DNA from: Sequoia sempervirens
Taxonomy: Eukaryota; Streptophyta; Pinopsida; Cupressales; Cupressaceae
DNA length: 64,000 bases
Assembly (NCBI GenBank): GCA_007258455.2
Contig: VDFB02018296.1
Coordinates: forward strand, 47,170,102-47,234,101
Direction of reading: 5' to 3'
How positions within the stretch are numbered: position 1 is the stretch's first letter; each line of letters opens with the position of its first letter. Of the stretch, positions 24,765 through 34,981 are shown piece by piece. The position numbers and the translations under genes were made by a program. A model generated the notes under the pieces. It was not told the origin of the DNA. It worked only from the letters and a program-made list of their open reading frames with translations, and did no database searches.

Positions 24765-25752
24765 TGTTACCCAATTTTCACCCACAGGCTCAATCAGGTA
24801 GGATAATCATGTGACAGAGGTTCGAGAAGGCCAAATGGAGCATTCGCACAAGGGGAAAAGTCAGGCATCTGATGACATTTCACAGCGGAGCTCAGTTGAA
24901 AAGCATGCCTTAGTAAATTTGACATAATTTCCCTTTAAGGAGAAAGTCGGCAAGACCCTCCTACTGTCTAGCCGACTAACAGCTTTGATACACTCTGTTT
25001 TGAACAAGTCGCTGTGACCTAGCTTCTGTCTTACTGAACGAAGCTACAGAGCCTATCACTATAACAAGAGGGGTTCGCTATGACCTCTTATCGCGTGGAT
25101 TTCTTTGGCCGATAGGCCATTCAATCATCATTCGGCGAGACTCACGGCAACCACAGGCTTTGGGGTGACCTACAACGCTCGGTGAGAAGTCCCAGCGAAG
25201 GTTCAATGTCTCGTCGATAGCAAATGGTGGCAAGTCATTGGGGAAGCTCTCGCAAGAGGAAACACTGTCGGTGAGAGTCTCAGCAATGTGAGAAAGTCAC
25301 ACCGACTACTTGCGCTCAGGCAGAATGAAGAGTTTGGCATGAGTCTCGGCGACCAGTGAAGTCTTCTGGACCAACAATAGGACTTCGACAAGAGGTCTTG
25401 CTAAAGTAAATTCTTCACCCCGACAGGAAAGGGAACCCACCAAAAGATAAAACAAAGGGAGATCGCCATGAGGAGAAGCGTTCGCCAAAAGGTCCTGGTG
25501 ACCAACTAAAGTCACACCGATCGGACACTTCGGGGTAAGTGAAGGAACTTGCTAAGAGGTCTTAGCAAGAATGGAATGTCTCGGTGACAAGCACAGGTTT
25601 TGGCAAGGATATTTCCTTTGGCGTACGTCTTGCCGAAGGATGAAGAAACCACTGAAGACAAAAGAGAGGCCTTGCCAAGACTTGAGATTTTCGCAGTGAT
25701 GTCTCGGCAACCAGCAGGGGTTACGCCAACAGTGTTTCACTGGGGAGTTTTG
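24765..25752 (+). mobile_element. Outer Gypsy 5' LTR, first part
   Basis: Starts TGTTACCCAATTTTCACCC and is collinear with 41411-42395 of the 3' LTR. It carries the short CGGCGAGAC-type repeat array in U3 and ends at the inner element's insertion site (ttttg, 25748-25752). Confidence 0.93.
25748..25752 (+). repeat. Target-site duplication of inner chromovirus, left copy
   Basis: ttttg, against tttcg at 33289-33293. The single difference is a CG to TG change, as expected for deamination of methylated CpG. The unfilled 3' LTR has tttcg at the matching place (about 42391). Confidence 0.85.
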
Positions 25753-27127
25753 TGTAATGTCCCCTTCCAGTTGACATCTCTCAGTTCATGAGATTAGCCT
25801 ATTATGTGACCCTCGTAGGCTGATAGGGTGGATAGAGGGTCTAGTTGAGGCTTGGCTTGGCTTCAGTTGGCAGAATCACTCAGTTTGGCTTTTGTTCGAG
25901 GTCATTCGGACATCATTTGCATGACTTACTATTTTTAGTAAGTAGAGTCACTCAGCAGAGCACCCCTGCTATTTTTAGTAGTATGGTCTGGTCGTATGCG
26001 GATTCAGTCACTTATCATCTAGCTTCAGATGGTTCGTCAATTGGACCTTTTTTGAGAGAGATATTAATATTTATTTGCCAAAATAAATATTAATTAATTT
26101 TAAGCTTATATTATAAAGTTATAATATAATTAAATATTATAACTTAAGTGACTTTATGGAAGGGGTCGACCATCATAAAGAAGGGGCCACTTTTCAATTA
26201 TTATTTATAATTAAAAGTGCGTCCAAACTATGGGAAAATTAAAAGAAGAATTTAAAGTTTATTTAAATGATGATTTTTGGAGAAATTCAACCCAACTGAG
26301 GAAATATAAGTTTATTTGAGAGAAACTCATTTCATTATGTTATGAAAATCGACTTTGATCAATTCTTCCTTCAGAGAACGGAGCCAAGGGTTTCAGTTGT
26401 CTTTTTGCATTGGAGAATGAGCCATCTTCAGTGTCTGCAGTTCAGAGGCTGTGAAATATCAGCCGATTTATTGCTTATCAGAGAGATAGCTTCATCCAGA
26501 AGTTATCATAGATTTTATTCAGAGGTTACATCTTCAGAGTTTGAATCCAGAAGTTATCAGACAGAGAGATATTCTTGGGTGGCTGATTTAGCTTCACATC
26601 TAGCATCTTTTCAAAGGTTGTACGGTTTTCTTCTTGCTGTTGCGGAGCCATACCACCCATTTGTTGGGTCGTACCATCAAGTATAGGGCTGTACCTTTCT
26701 CCTAGGGCAAAATGCCTCACCCTTTGGCATTTTGACTTCATCAAAAGGGATGCCTATCCCTCTGGAGTCTTCTGCAATCTTTTGGCACAGGGAGGAGTTG
26801 ATATTTTTGATAAGTCATACATCTGATTACCTTCAGGCGGCTACAAATTAGGTTTTTAAATAATGCAAATCCACTTTGCTTTTTTGTCTACATGTTAGGG
26901 TTTCAGTATTGTAGTGACTAGGAAAGAATAATGAATCCATTTGCTATCATTTTCGAGACTCATATGCTTCAGTTTGTACCTTCTGGAATTTAATTAAATT
27001 TTTAGAAGTATTTCTTTCAAAATCACATTCTTTATTATTGCATGCAAAAAACTTAAAACATTCAAAAACACCAAAAAAACAAAAAAATACATTCAATTCT
27101 GGAACAGTGAGAACAGGGGTTTCTATA
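25753..27127 (+). mobile_element. Inner chromovirus 5' LTR
   Basis: Starts TGTAATGTCCCCTTCC and ends ...ggtttctata (last CA decayed to TA). It contains an AT-rich palindromic zone near 26065-26145 and an open frame (26342-26686). Confidence 0.95.
26342..26686 (+). other. Open frame in inner 5' LTR, truncated
   Basis: 114 codons starting MKIDFDQFFLQR. The 3' LTR copy (32505-33026) runs 173 codons because CAG at 32847-32849 is TAG here (26684-26686). It has no recognisable domain and no sign of purifying selection that I can judge by eye. It is probably not a gene, but the comparison shows a direct C-to-T change. Confidence 0.4.
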
Positions 27128-27128
27128 G

Positions 27129-27140
27129 TGGTATCAGAGC
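27129..27140 (+). promoter_or_regulatory. Primer-binding site, initiator Met-tRNA
   Basis: tggtatcagagc, one base after the 5' LTR end, is the standard plant primer site complementary to the 3' end of initiator tRNA-Met. Confidence 0.93.
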
Positions 27141-27266
27141 GGTTTCCTACCATCCTGAGGGTTTGGGATTCATATGCAGCCACAAGAGGTTGGGCCTCAC
27201 AGATATTACACTCGCAGGAGAGCTTTGATTGACAGGGAATGAGGAGTAAATAGGTAGTCGGGTACC

Positions 27267-28556
27267 ATGGCTAACAGAACAGAGATTCCTCCAAATCCTA
27301 GGGATGATGATGCAGAGGTCAGACAGACTCTTAGAGATCTTCGAACAGGTCAACAGCAGGTAGCTAATGTATTACAATAGTTGACCACGGTGATCCAGAG
27401 GATTGGTTCACCTAGGAGACCATCACCACGTCGTGATGAGGAAAGGAGTGATGCAGGTTCACGGAGAATACCTAGGATAGTTTCACGGACAGCAAATAGG
27501 CCTACCCGACTGAATTTTGTGAGACAGGAGCCTAATGGGGTTGTTGCAGATGAGGAGCCTGAGGAGGTGTTTGTTGATATTCTTATTGTAGCAAATGATG
27601 AGTGGGATTTATTCACCCCAGAGGTTAGAGAGAGAATCACTTTTGACAGGTTTATCACACATAGGCGAGAGCATTATAGGAACAAGCCTGACAGGAGGCC
27701 TAGGCATCAGAATAGTGACCTAAAGCATGCCACAAACAAGCTCTCTTTAGCTATGTTTGACGACAGTAGTAAGGTTACAACACAGACTTGGATCAGTAAG
27801 TTGGATACCTTCCTTACATTGCATCCCATGGCGGAGGAGGATGCTATTAGATATGCTACTTTGCATCTTGAGGGGGCAGCTTATGACTGGTGGCATCACG
27901 GGATGGTGACACTTCAACATGATCATATCACCACTTACCAGGAGTTCGTAGATAGGTTGGTGGAACGGTTCGACAAGAAGGATCCTGAGTCTTACTTCCA
28001 AGATTTGGCCCAGTTGAGACAGGTTGGTAGTTTGGAGGCCTACATAGGAGACTTCCAACGATTGTCAGTAATGGTTCCCAATATATCAGAGAGGCGTCTA
28101 GTTGTTCTTTTCATGGAGGGATTGTTGGAACCATTGAGAGGTTGGATCAAAGCATTTGATCCTTCTTCATTATAGGAAGCTATGAAGAAGGCACGCAACA
28201 TGGAACTTGCAGCACCATCTAGCAAGTTCAACTCCCAAAATACTTCTTCATTCAGGGACAATAAGGGATTCAATAAAAATAAGGAGAAATTTGATTTTAA
28301 GAGTGACTCAAAGGGAAAATCAATAGCACCCTTGGATCGTGAGACACTTAATGATTTGTGCAGGAAGAAGCTTTGCTTCTACTGCAAGGGTCCCTACGAC
28401 GCTAACCATGATTGTCCTTTGTGGCCTAAGGGTAAGGCCAATAGAGTTATGTGAGCTTATTATGAGGATTCAGAATCTGAGAATTTTGAACTGTAGGAGA
28501 GTTCTGAGGAGTCAGAATCAAAGGCTTCAGAGCCTAAGGCGGAGGCAGAGACAGAG
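27267..28556 (+). pseudogene. Inner chromovirus Gag (nonsense-mutated)
   Basis: Start chosen at ATG 27267 (ggtaccatggctaac), about 127 bp after the primer site. The capsid-like retrotransposon gag domain lies at about 27720-28172 (EGAAYDWWHHGMVTLQHDHI is recognisable). The nucleocapsid zinc knuckle CFYCKGPYDANHDC (28374-28415) has Cys-x2-Cys-x7-His-x-Cys spacing, the chromovirus type. In-frame stops are TAG 27378, TAG 28173, TGA 28452 and TAG 28494. Reading continues in the same frame into protease, so gag and pol were one polyprotein. Confidence 0.9.
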
Positions 28557-29000
28557 CTCCAAATCCAGGAGGCACGGTTGTCTAGCATTCAGCGGGAGGG
28601 ATCTTTCAGACTCAGTGGAGTTTTGGCTAGTCAAAAGGTTATCACCCTTTTAGACACAAGTGCCACCCATAATTTTATAGATGCCAGATTTGTTGAGAAA
28701 TGTGGGCTCATAACCGAGGAGTTTGAGGGCATTTGGGTCAAGGTGGCTGATGGTTACACTCTTAGATGTGACCGTATGATTAAGGACCTCCCTTTGCACT
28801 TGAATAATTATGAATTCAAGGCTGATTATTATGTGGTGAATATGGGAGATATTGATTTAGTTTTGGGCACGAAGTGGCTTCATTCCCTTGAGGAAGTCAC
28901 ACTTTGTCTCAAAGACATGGAGATTTGATTTGATGTGGATGGAAAGACTCATATTCTGAAAGCCATCCAAGACAGCAACGTTAGGACCATTTCCTTCTGA
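28557..29000 (+). pseudogene. Inner chromovirus protease
   Basis: Aspartic protease domain. The active-site motif reads LLDTSATHNFID, so the usual Asp-Thr-Gly is Asp-Thr-Ser (AGT at 28659-28661, a GGT to AGT change). The flap and C-terminal text YVVNMGDIDLVLGTKWL fit the family. Stops are TGA 28926 and TGA 28998. Same frame as gag. Confidence 0.88.
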
Positions 29001-30083
29001 CGGATGGAGAGACTTATGTGTCATGACATGGTTGAGTGGGCTGCCGAGTGCACTTTGACACCTACACATGAGGGAAAGCATAAGACCGAGTATCATCCTG
29101 ACATTCAGCAGTTAAGAGTCAAGCATGGGAAGGTTTTCAGTGACATTCCACCAGGGAGACCTCTAGATAGGGGTATTGAGCACATCATAGAGCTTGAGGA
29201 GGGTGCTAAGCCTGTCATGATTACTCCTTACAGGCATCCAAAGTGGCTTAAGGATGAGATAGAGAAGACTATCAAAGAGTTGCTTGCTATGGGTCATATT
29301 CGACCAAGTAAATCACCATTTTCTTCTTCAGTGGTTCTAGTGAAGAAGAAAGATGGTACACTTCGTATGTGCATAGACTATAGAGTCCTGAATAAGAGGA
29401 CTATCAAGAACAGGCATCCCATACCCCCTATAGATGAGCTTATTGACGAGCTCCATGGTGCCTATTACTTCTCGAAGATAGACTTGAGATCGGGATATCA
29501 CCAGATCAGAGTTCGTGAGCAGGATGTAGAGAAGACCGCTTTCCATTGTCATTGTGGACACTTTGAGTTTGTGGTTATGCCATTTTGGCTAACCAACGCT
29601 CTAGCAACATTCCAGTCTACCATGAACAGGGTCTTCCACTCACATTTGAGGAGATATGTACTTGTCTTCTTCGATGATATTTTGGTCTACAGTAGGACAT
29701 GGTAGGAGCACTTGGCTCATTTGGATACAGTACTCAGTATTTTGGAGAGGGAGTCCTTGTATGCCAAGGAATCCAAATGTGATTTGGGGATGACTGAGTT
29801 GTTATACTTAGGCCATATTATCAGTGCAGGAGGAGTGCGGATGGATCTTGAGAAGATCCATGCTATTGTAGATTGGCCTACTCCAGCGAACCTTACATGG
29901 CTGCGAGGATTCCTCGGGTTATGTGGTTTCTATCGCAGATTTGTCAATGGATATTCACGCCATGCAGCACCAATGACAGATTTGTTGAAAAAGGGTGCAT
30001 TCATTTGGACTCCTGAGGCACAGGAGTGTTTTGTGAGGTTCAAGGAGCTTATGACTACTTGTCCAATGTTGGCACTACTAGAT
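29001..30083 (+). pseudogene. Inner chromovirus reverse transcriptase
   Basis: Palm motifs are clear: [15 protein letters not shown] (first catalytic Asp) and [13 protein letters not shown], with the FFDD box at 29667-29678. The fingers text [20 protein letters not shown] is well kept. MPFWLTNAL has Trp where the family has Gly, and a TAG at 29703 follows the FFDD block. Thumb and connection continue to about 30083. Same frame throughout. Confidence 0.95.
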
Positions 30084-30443
30084 TTTACGAAGCCTTTTGA
30101 GCTTCAGTGTGATGCTTCTGGTGAGGGTATTGGAGTGGTGCTTATGCAGGACAAGCACCTGATTGTTTATGAGAGCAGGAAGCTTAGAGGGCCTGAGAGG
30201 CTTTATAGTATATATGATAAGGAAATGCTGGCCATAATGCATGCCTTGGCCAAATTTAGGCAATATCTAGTGGGTAGTAAGTTTTGTATTAAAATTGACC
30301 ATAATAGCTTGAGGCATTTCCTAGGGCAGCGAGATTTAAATGACTGTTAGCAGAAGTGGGTGAGTAAGTTACAAGCATATGACTTTGATATCACCTACAT
30401 CAAAGGTACACAGAATGTTGTTGCTGACACTCTTTCACGCTGA
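30084..30443 (+). pseudogene. Inner chromovirus RNase H
   Basis: All three acidic residues are visible: Asp in QCDASGEGIGVVLM, Glu in YDKEMLAIMHAL, and Asp in IKIDHNSLRHFL. The domain ends near the usual VVADTLSR. Stops are TAG 30348 and TGA 30441. Confidence 0.9.
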
Positions 30444-31739
30444 CCTTATCTGAGTTCTATGGTACATATTGCAGAGGACTGGAGGCATTTGATTGTGGCA
30501 GAATATGCCAAGGATACATGGGCATCTGGTATTGTTGAGGGATCTATGGTGGACACCAAGTACACACTTGTGAATGACTTGATCATTTACAAGAACAGGA
30601 TTTTCTTGATCCCAGGGTCAGAAATGAAGAACACCATTATGTGAGCCTTTCATGATGTACCCATAGCTGGGCATCCCAGGTACTTCAAAACATACAGACA
30701 GGTTTGGGAAAGGTTTACATGGAAGGGTCTTAAGGCAGATGTTCTTCAGTATGTGCGTGAGTGCCCTGTTTGTCAGCAGAACAAGCAGGAGAACACATAT
30801 CTGGTAGGATTGTTGCAGCCACCTCCGATTCCTGATAGGAAGTGGGAATGCCTGTCGATGGACTTTATTACAGGTTTTCCCAAAGCCCAGGGATGTGATT
30901 GCATATATGTAGTTGTGGATCGGCTGATGAAGTATGCCCATTTCTTCCCGATTACCACCACTTACACAGCCACATAGGTAGTAGAGGTTTTCTTCTGTGA
31001 GGTTTTTAGATTACATGGATTGCCTCAAAGCATAGTTAGCGATAGGGATAGTCAGTTCTTGAGTCACTTTTGGCAGGAGGTGTTTAGACTTTGTGGGACC
31101 AAGCTTACACCGAGCACCAGTTACCACTCGCAGACCAATGATCGGATGGAAATAGTGAACAAATGGATGGACGACTACCTCAGGCATTAAATTGCAGGGC
31201 AGCAAAAGGCGTGGGTCAAGTGGATATATTTATGCGAGTATTGTTAGAATACTACCTTTCACATGACCATTCAGATGTCCCCCTTCATGGCGTTGTATGG
31301 TTATGAGGCGCCTAGTTTTCTTGATTTGCTACTAAGTGACAGTAGAGTGCCTAGTGTTGGAGATTTATTGTAGGAGAGTCAAGACACTATGAGGGCTCTT
31401 AAGGAGAATATTGCTAAGGCACAGAACCAGCAGAAGTAGTATGCAGATCAAAAGAGGATAGAGAGATCTTTTGAGGTGGAAGACATGGTCTACCTAATGC
31501 TGCAGCCCTACAGACAGTCTACTCTCAGGAAGAGTGGATCAGAGAAGGTAAAGTCGCGGTATTATGGTCCTTTCCAAATTTTGAGGTGTGTTGGAGAGGT
31601 GGCTTATGAGCTAGAGCTTCTAGCGGATAGTAAGGTCCACAATGTTTTTCATGTGTCGCATCTCAAGAAGGCGTTGGGACACTGTGTGGTACCTTCAGCA
31701 TTTTTTCCTCCCTTAGATGACGAGGGAAAGTTGATCTTA
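30444..31739 (+). pseudogene. Inner chromovirus integrase
   Basis: The zinc-binding domain is FHDVPIAGH...YVRECPVCQQNK (about 30648-30785). The catalytic core has Asp in SMDFITGFPK, Asp in SIVSDRDSQFLS, and Glu in NDRMEIVNKWMDDYL. A GPY/F module (RYYGPFQILRCVGEVAYELE) lies at 31560-31620. Stops are TGA 30642, TAG 30975, TAA 31188, TAG 31245, TAG 31371 and TAG 31437, all in the polyprotein frame. Confidence 0.92.
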
Positions 31740-31937
31740 GTACCTAAGTCTATCCTAGAATACAGAGAAAGACAACTACGCAAGAGGACTATCAGGGAAT
31801 ATTTGGTGAAGTGGAGAGATTTACCAGTAGAGGATGCTACATGGGAGAGTGAGGAGATTTTGCAGCATCCGGAGTTGAGATTGCTTGAGGACAAGCAATT
31901 TCAGGAGGCGTGGACTGTAATGTCCCCTTCCAGTTGA
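31740..31937 (+). pseudogene. Chromodomain at integrase C-terminus
   Basis: VPKSILEYRERQLRKRTIRE then YLVKWRDLPVEDATWESEEI is a chromodomain with the aromatic and Trp positions in place (31740-31895). Such domains steer integration towards marked chromatin. The frame ends at TGA 31935-31937, 22 bases inside the 3' LTR. A purine-rich aggaggcgtgga (31903-31914) just before the LTR is the likely polypurine tract and overlaps the coding frame. Confidence 0.9.
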
Positions 31938-33288
31938 CATCTCTCAATTCATGAGATTAGCCTATTATGTGACCCTCGTAGGCTGATAGGGTGGATAGAG
32001 GGTCTAGTTGAGGCTTGGCTTGGCTTTAGTTGGCAGAATCACTTAGTTTGGCTTTCATTTGGGGTCGTTCGAACATCATTTGCTTAACTAACTATTTTTA
32101 GTAAGTAGAGTCACTCAGCAGAGCATCCCTGCTATTTTTAGCAGTATGGTCTAGTCGTATGCAGATTCAGTCACTTATCATCTAGCTTCAGACGGTTCGT
32201 CAATTGGACCTGTTTTGAGAGAGATATTAATATTTATTTGCCAAAATAAATATTAATTAATTTTAAGCTTATATTATAAAGTTATAATATAATTAAATAT
32301 TATAACTTAAGTGACTTTATGGAAGGGGTCGACCATCATAAAGAAGGGGCCACTTTTCAATTATTATTTATAATTAAAAGTACGTCCAAACTATGGGAAA
32401 ATTAAAAGAAGAATTTAAAGTTTATTTAAATGATGCTTTTTGGAGAAATTCGACCCAACTGAGGAAATATAAGTTTCTTTGAGAGAAACTCATTTCATTA
32501 TGTTATGAAAATCGACTTTGATCAATTCTTCCTTCAGAGAATGGAGCCAAGCGTTTCAGTTGTCTTTTTGCATTGGAGAATGAGCCATCTTCAGTGTCTG
32601 CAGTTCAGAGGCTGTGAAATATTAACCGATTTATTTCGTATCAGAGAGATAGCTTCATCCAAAAGTTATCATAGAGTTTATTCAAAGGTTATATCTTCAG
32701 AGTTTGAACCAAGAAGTTATCAGACAGAGAGATATTCTTGGGCGGCTGATTTAGCTTCACATCTGGCATCTTTTCAAAGGTCGTACGATTTTCTTCTTAC
32801 TGCTATTGAGTCGTACCATCCATTTGCTAGGTCGTACCATCAAGTACAGGGCCGTACCTTTCTCCTAGGGAAAAATGCCTCACCCTTTGGCATTTTGACT
32901 TCATCAAAAGGGACGCCTATCCCTCTGGAGTCTTCTGCAATCTTCTGGCACAGGGAGGAGTTGATATTTTTGATAAGCCGTACATCTAATTACCTCCAGG
33001 TGGCTGCAGATCAGGTTTTTAAATAATGCAAATCCACTTTTCTTTTTTCTCTACATGTTAGGGTTTCAGTATTGTAGTCACCGGAAAGAATAATGAATCC
33101 ATTTGCTATCATTTCGAGACTCATATGCTTCAGTTTGTACCTTCTGGAATTTAATTAAATTTTTAGAAGTATTTCTTTCAAAATCGTATTCTTTATTATT
33201 GCATGCAAAAAACTCAAAACATTCAAAAACACCAAAAAAACAAAAAAATACATTCAATTCTGGAACAGTGAGAACAGGGGTTTCTACA
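31916..33288 (+). mobile_element. Inner chromovirus 3' LTR
   Basis: TGTAATGTCC...TTTCTACA, collinear with the 5' LTR over its full length. It carries the longer, 173-codon version of the LTR open frame (32505-33026). Confidence 0.95.
32505..33026 (+). other. 173-codon open frame in inner 3' LTR
   Basis: Uninterrupted frame starting MKIDFDQFFLQR. No domain is recognised; it is rich in Ser, Tyr, His and Arg. In the 5' LTR the same frame stops at codon 115 by CAG to TAG. It is probably a chance frame kept open by a young LTR, but long for AT-rich DNA. Confidence 0.35.
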
Positions 33289-33293
33289 TTTCG
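33289..33293 (+). repeat. Target-site duplication of inner chromovirus, right copy
   Basis: tttcg, the undamaged version of ttttg at 25748-25752. Confidence 0.85.
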
Positions 33294-34206
33294 TCATAAT
33301 CAATAATGCTTCCTCTTCGGCGAGATGTCTTCCCGAAAAGATGGAGTCCCGCCGACACAAAAGAACCCCTCGGTATGACTAAGGGACTTCACTAGGATGT
33401 CACGCCAATCTGTGGATGTCTCCCCGAAAGGAAGAGGAGCCCACAGAAAGACAAAGTGCTCGGGTATGGTCTCAGCGACCCGTTAAGTCTCGCCGATATG
33501 AAGACCTTCAGTATAGCATTCTAAGTCAGAGAAAGGTCTTCCTGACTCGGTGATCTCTTGGAAAAAGGAAGGCGAAGCTCGATAAGGTAAAATGCATTCG
33601 TGGAGACACTAATGGTCTCTTACCGACATATGAAATAGGGCCTCACTAAGCAAAGTGCCTTCGGTATGATATCTTCTCAACCGACGGAGGTCTCATCAAA
33701 ATGAGGAGAGCTTGGGGAAGACAAGGGGAGTTCGTCATGACTTCTCAGTGACAGTTTGAGTCATGTCGATAGCTTCAAAGGACCATAATTGCATCAGCGA
33801 GACACCTCCAGTGTCTCGCCAAGATGCGATTTTGACTGAACGAGTTTTTGACCGCCCGAGAGTTTGCGTGTAGTGAACCCAACCAATCAGAGAAAGCCAA
33901 AAGCAAGCCGTGGAAGCTCAACTAGATGAAGGAGATCAATAGAATGAGAGGCAGTGGGTATCTATTTGGAGCTCAGAAGCATTCAAAGCAGCTCGACTAC
34001 AGAGAGATTCAAAGATCGACACGAGGATTAGAAATGAATGTGGTGGTTGCTGCTAAAGATCTAATGGCTTCTCCAAGGGTGGTTTTTCACACCGACATGA
34101 ACAACAGGACATGCAGGGTGCAGCATTAACTACTTGAAAAGATCTAGGGATTGATTTTTTCTGGGCCCGATATTTTTGTAAGCCCTAAGGGGGCCAACAC
34201 AGTCTG

Positions 34207-34213
34207 TATATAA
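34207..34213 (+). promoter_or_regulatory. Outer Gypsy LTR TATA box
   Basis: tatataa within gtctgtatataaggctttt, preserved at 43296-43302 in the 3' LTR and at 51054-51060 (minus) in the solo LTR. It would start the genomic RNA near 34240, giving an R-U5 of roughly 590 nt. Confidence 0.75.
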
Positions 34214-34702
34214 GGCTTTTTTGCCTTTTTGTAATTAGTTTGAATTATGCATTCAAGGGAGTTAGTGATTTTTTCATCAATCCTTTTCTCAATTAATGTA
34301 TGTTTCTATAGCTCAACTGGAATCTTAAATACAACACAGAGTTTACCTTGAAATCTTGTGTTCATGTTTGTATTGATTTTCATTTCTGTATCTTTCTTTC
34401 GAACAAGCAAGTCTTTAACTGTGTTTCATAATTCTGCACTTATGTCTTAAGGTTGTGAAATTGATCTTTCCTTCCCAAGATGTGTATGTAATCCAAACCT
34501 GTTAGGACTAAGACATTAAATCTGAAAAAAGTTGTTCTGGGTATGTGAAGCAATAGAATTTAAACTTTCAAGTGTATGTTCTTCCTATGTTCATTTCATG
34601 ATTTCTCATTAATACGGTGTATCACCACAAGTTTAGTTCCATTTTCATGAACTTTCCTTCTCCCTTTCCCTTCAAAGAAGCAGTAGTTTAGGTGACACCA
34701 AA

Positions 34703-34770
34703 GGAAGCCGGCCTTCTCCAAAGGTTCACTCCAATCTTAGGTGACCCACAGCCTTGGAGTGATCCAATGT
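34703..34770 (+). promoter_or_regulatory. U5 stem-loop, outer Gypsy 5' LTR
   Basis: TCACTCCAA (34726-34734) pairs with TTGGAGTGA (34754-34762), a 9-bp perfect stem. The 19-nt loop is tcttaggtgacccacagcc. Flanks are ggaagccggcct upstream and tccaatgtt downstream. It lies 66 nt before the LTR end and 71 nt before the primer-binding site, so it would be in the genomic RNA leader. Confidence 0.8.
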
Positions 34771-34833
34771 TTTACTAGAAAGCTCAGTTTTAAAACTTTC
34801 CATTAGGGTGCATTTCTAGGTGATAACAGTTTT

Positions 34834-34851
34834 TGGCACGCCCAGTGGGAC
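34834..34851 (+). promoter_or_regulatory. Outer Gypsy primer-binding site
   Basis: tggcacgcccagtgggac, 5 nt after the LTR end. It begins with TGG, the complement of the tRNA CCA end. It is not the Met-tRNA site; I cannot name the tRNA from memory. Confidence 0.75.
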
Positions 34852-34981
34852 TCAGTTAGAAGTTAAATTCAAGAGCCTTGCTATTTTGATGTGCTGACAG
34901 TAAGCTAATAGCCTTTTAGAGGTTGTTTTCAAGCATATCTGGTGACTCTGCGTGGAGGAAAGGATCAATGTGCTTATTTAT

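Larger units (their letters stand above)
25753..33288 (+). mobile_element. Inner chromodomain Ty3/Gypsy retrotransposon (chromovirus)
   Basis: A 7536-bp element with LTRs of 1375 bp (25753-27127) and 1373 bp (31916-33288), a Met-tRNA primer site at 27129, and one gag-pol frame ending in a chromodomain. Domain order is gag, protease, reverse transcriptase, RNase H, integrase, chromodomain, as in plant chromoviruses. The single frame runs from 27267 to 31937 with 15 premature stops and no frameshift. The coding frame runs 22 bases into the 3' LTR. The LTR pair differ at roughly one position in 16 to 20 by eye, mostly C/T and G/A. Confidence 0.96.
33294..34828 (+). mobile_element. Outer Gypsy 5' LTR, second part
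   Basis: Collinear with 42396-43917 of the 3' LTR. It holds the rest of the U3 repeat array, a CCAAT box in aacccaaccaatcagag (about 33877-33892), a TATA box (34207), R-U5 with the stem-loop (34726-34762), and ends gataaca. Confidence 0.93.

Noticed and set aside
34952..34981. Gag start upstream of 34982
   Set aside because: The frame is open but has no ATG before 34982, so the first ATG was preferred.
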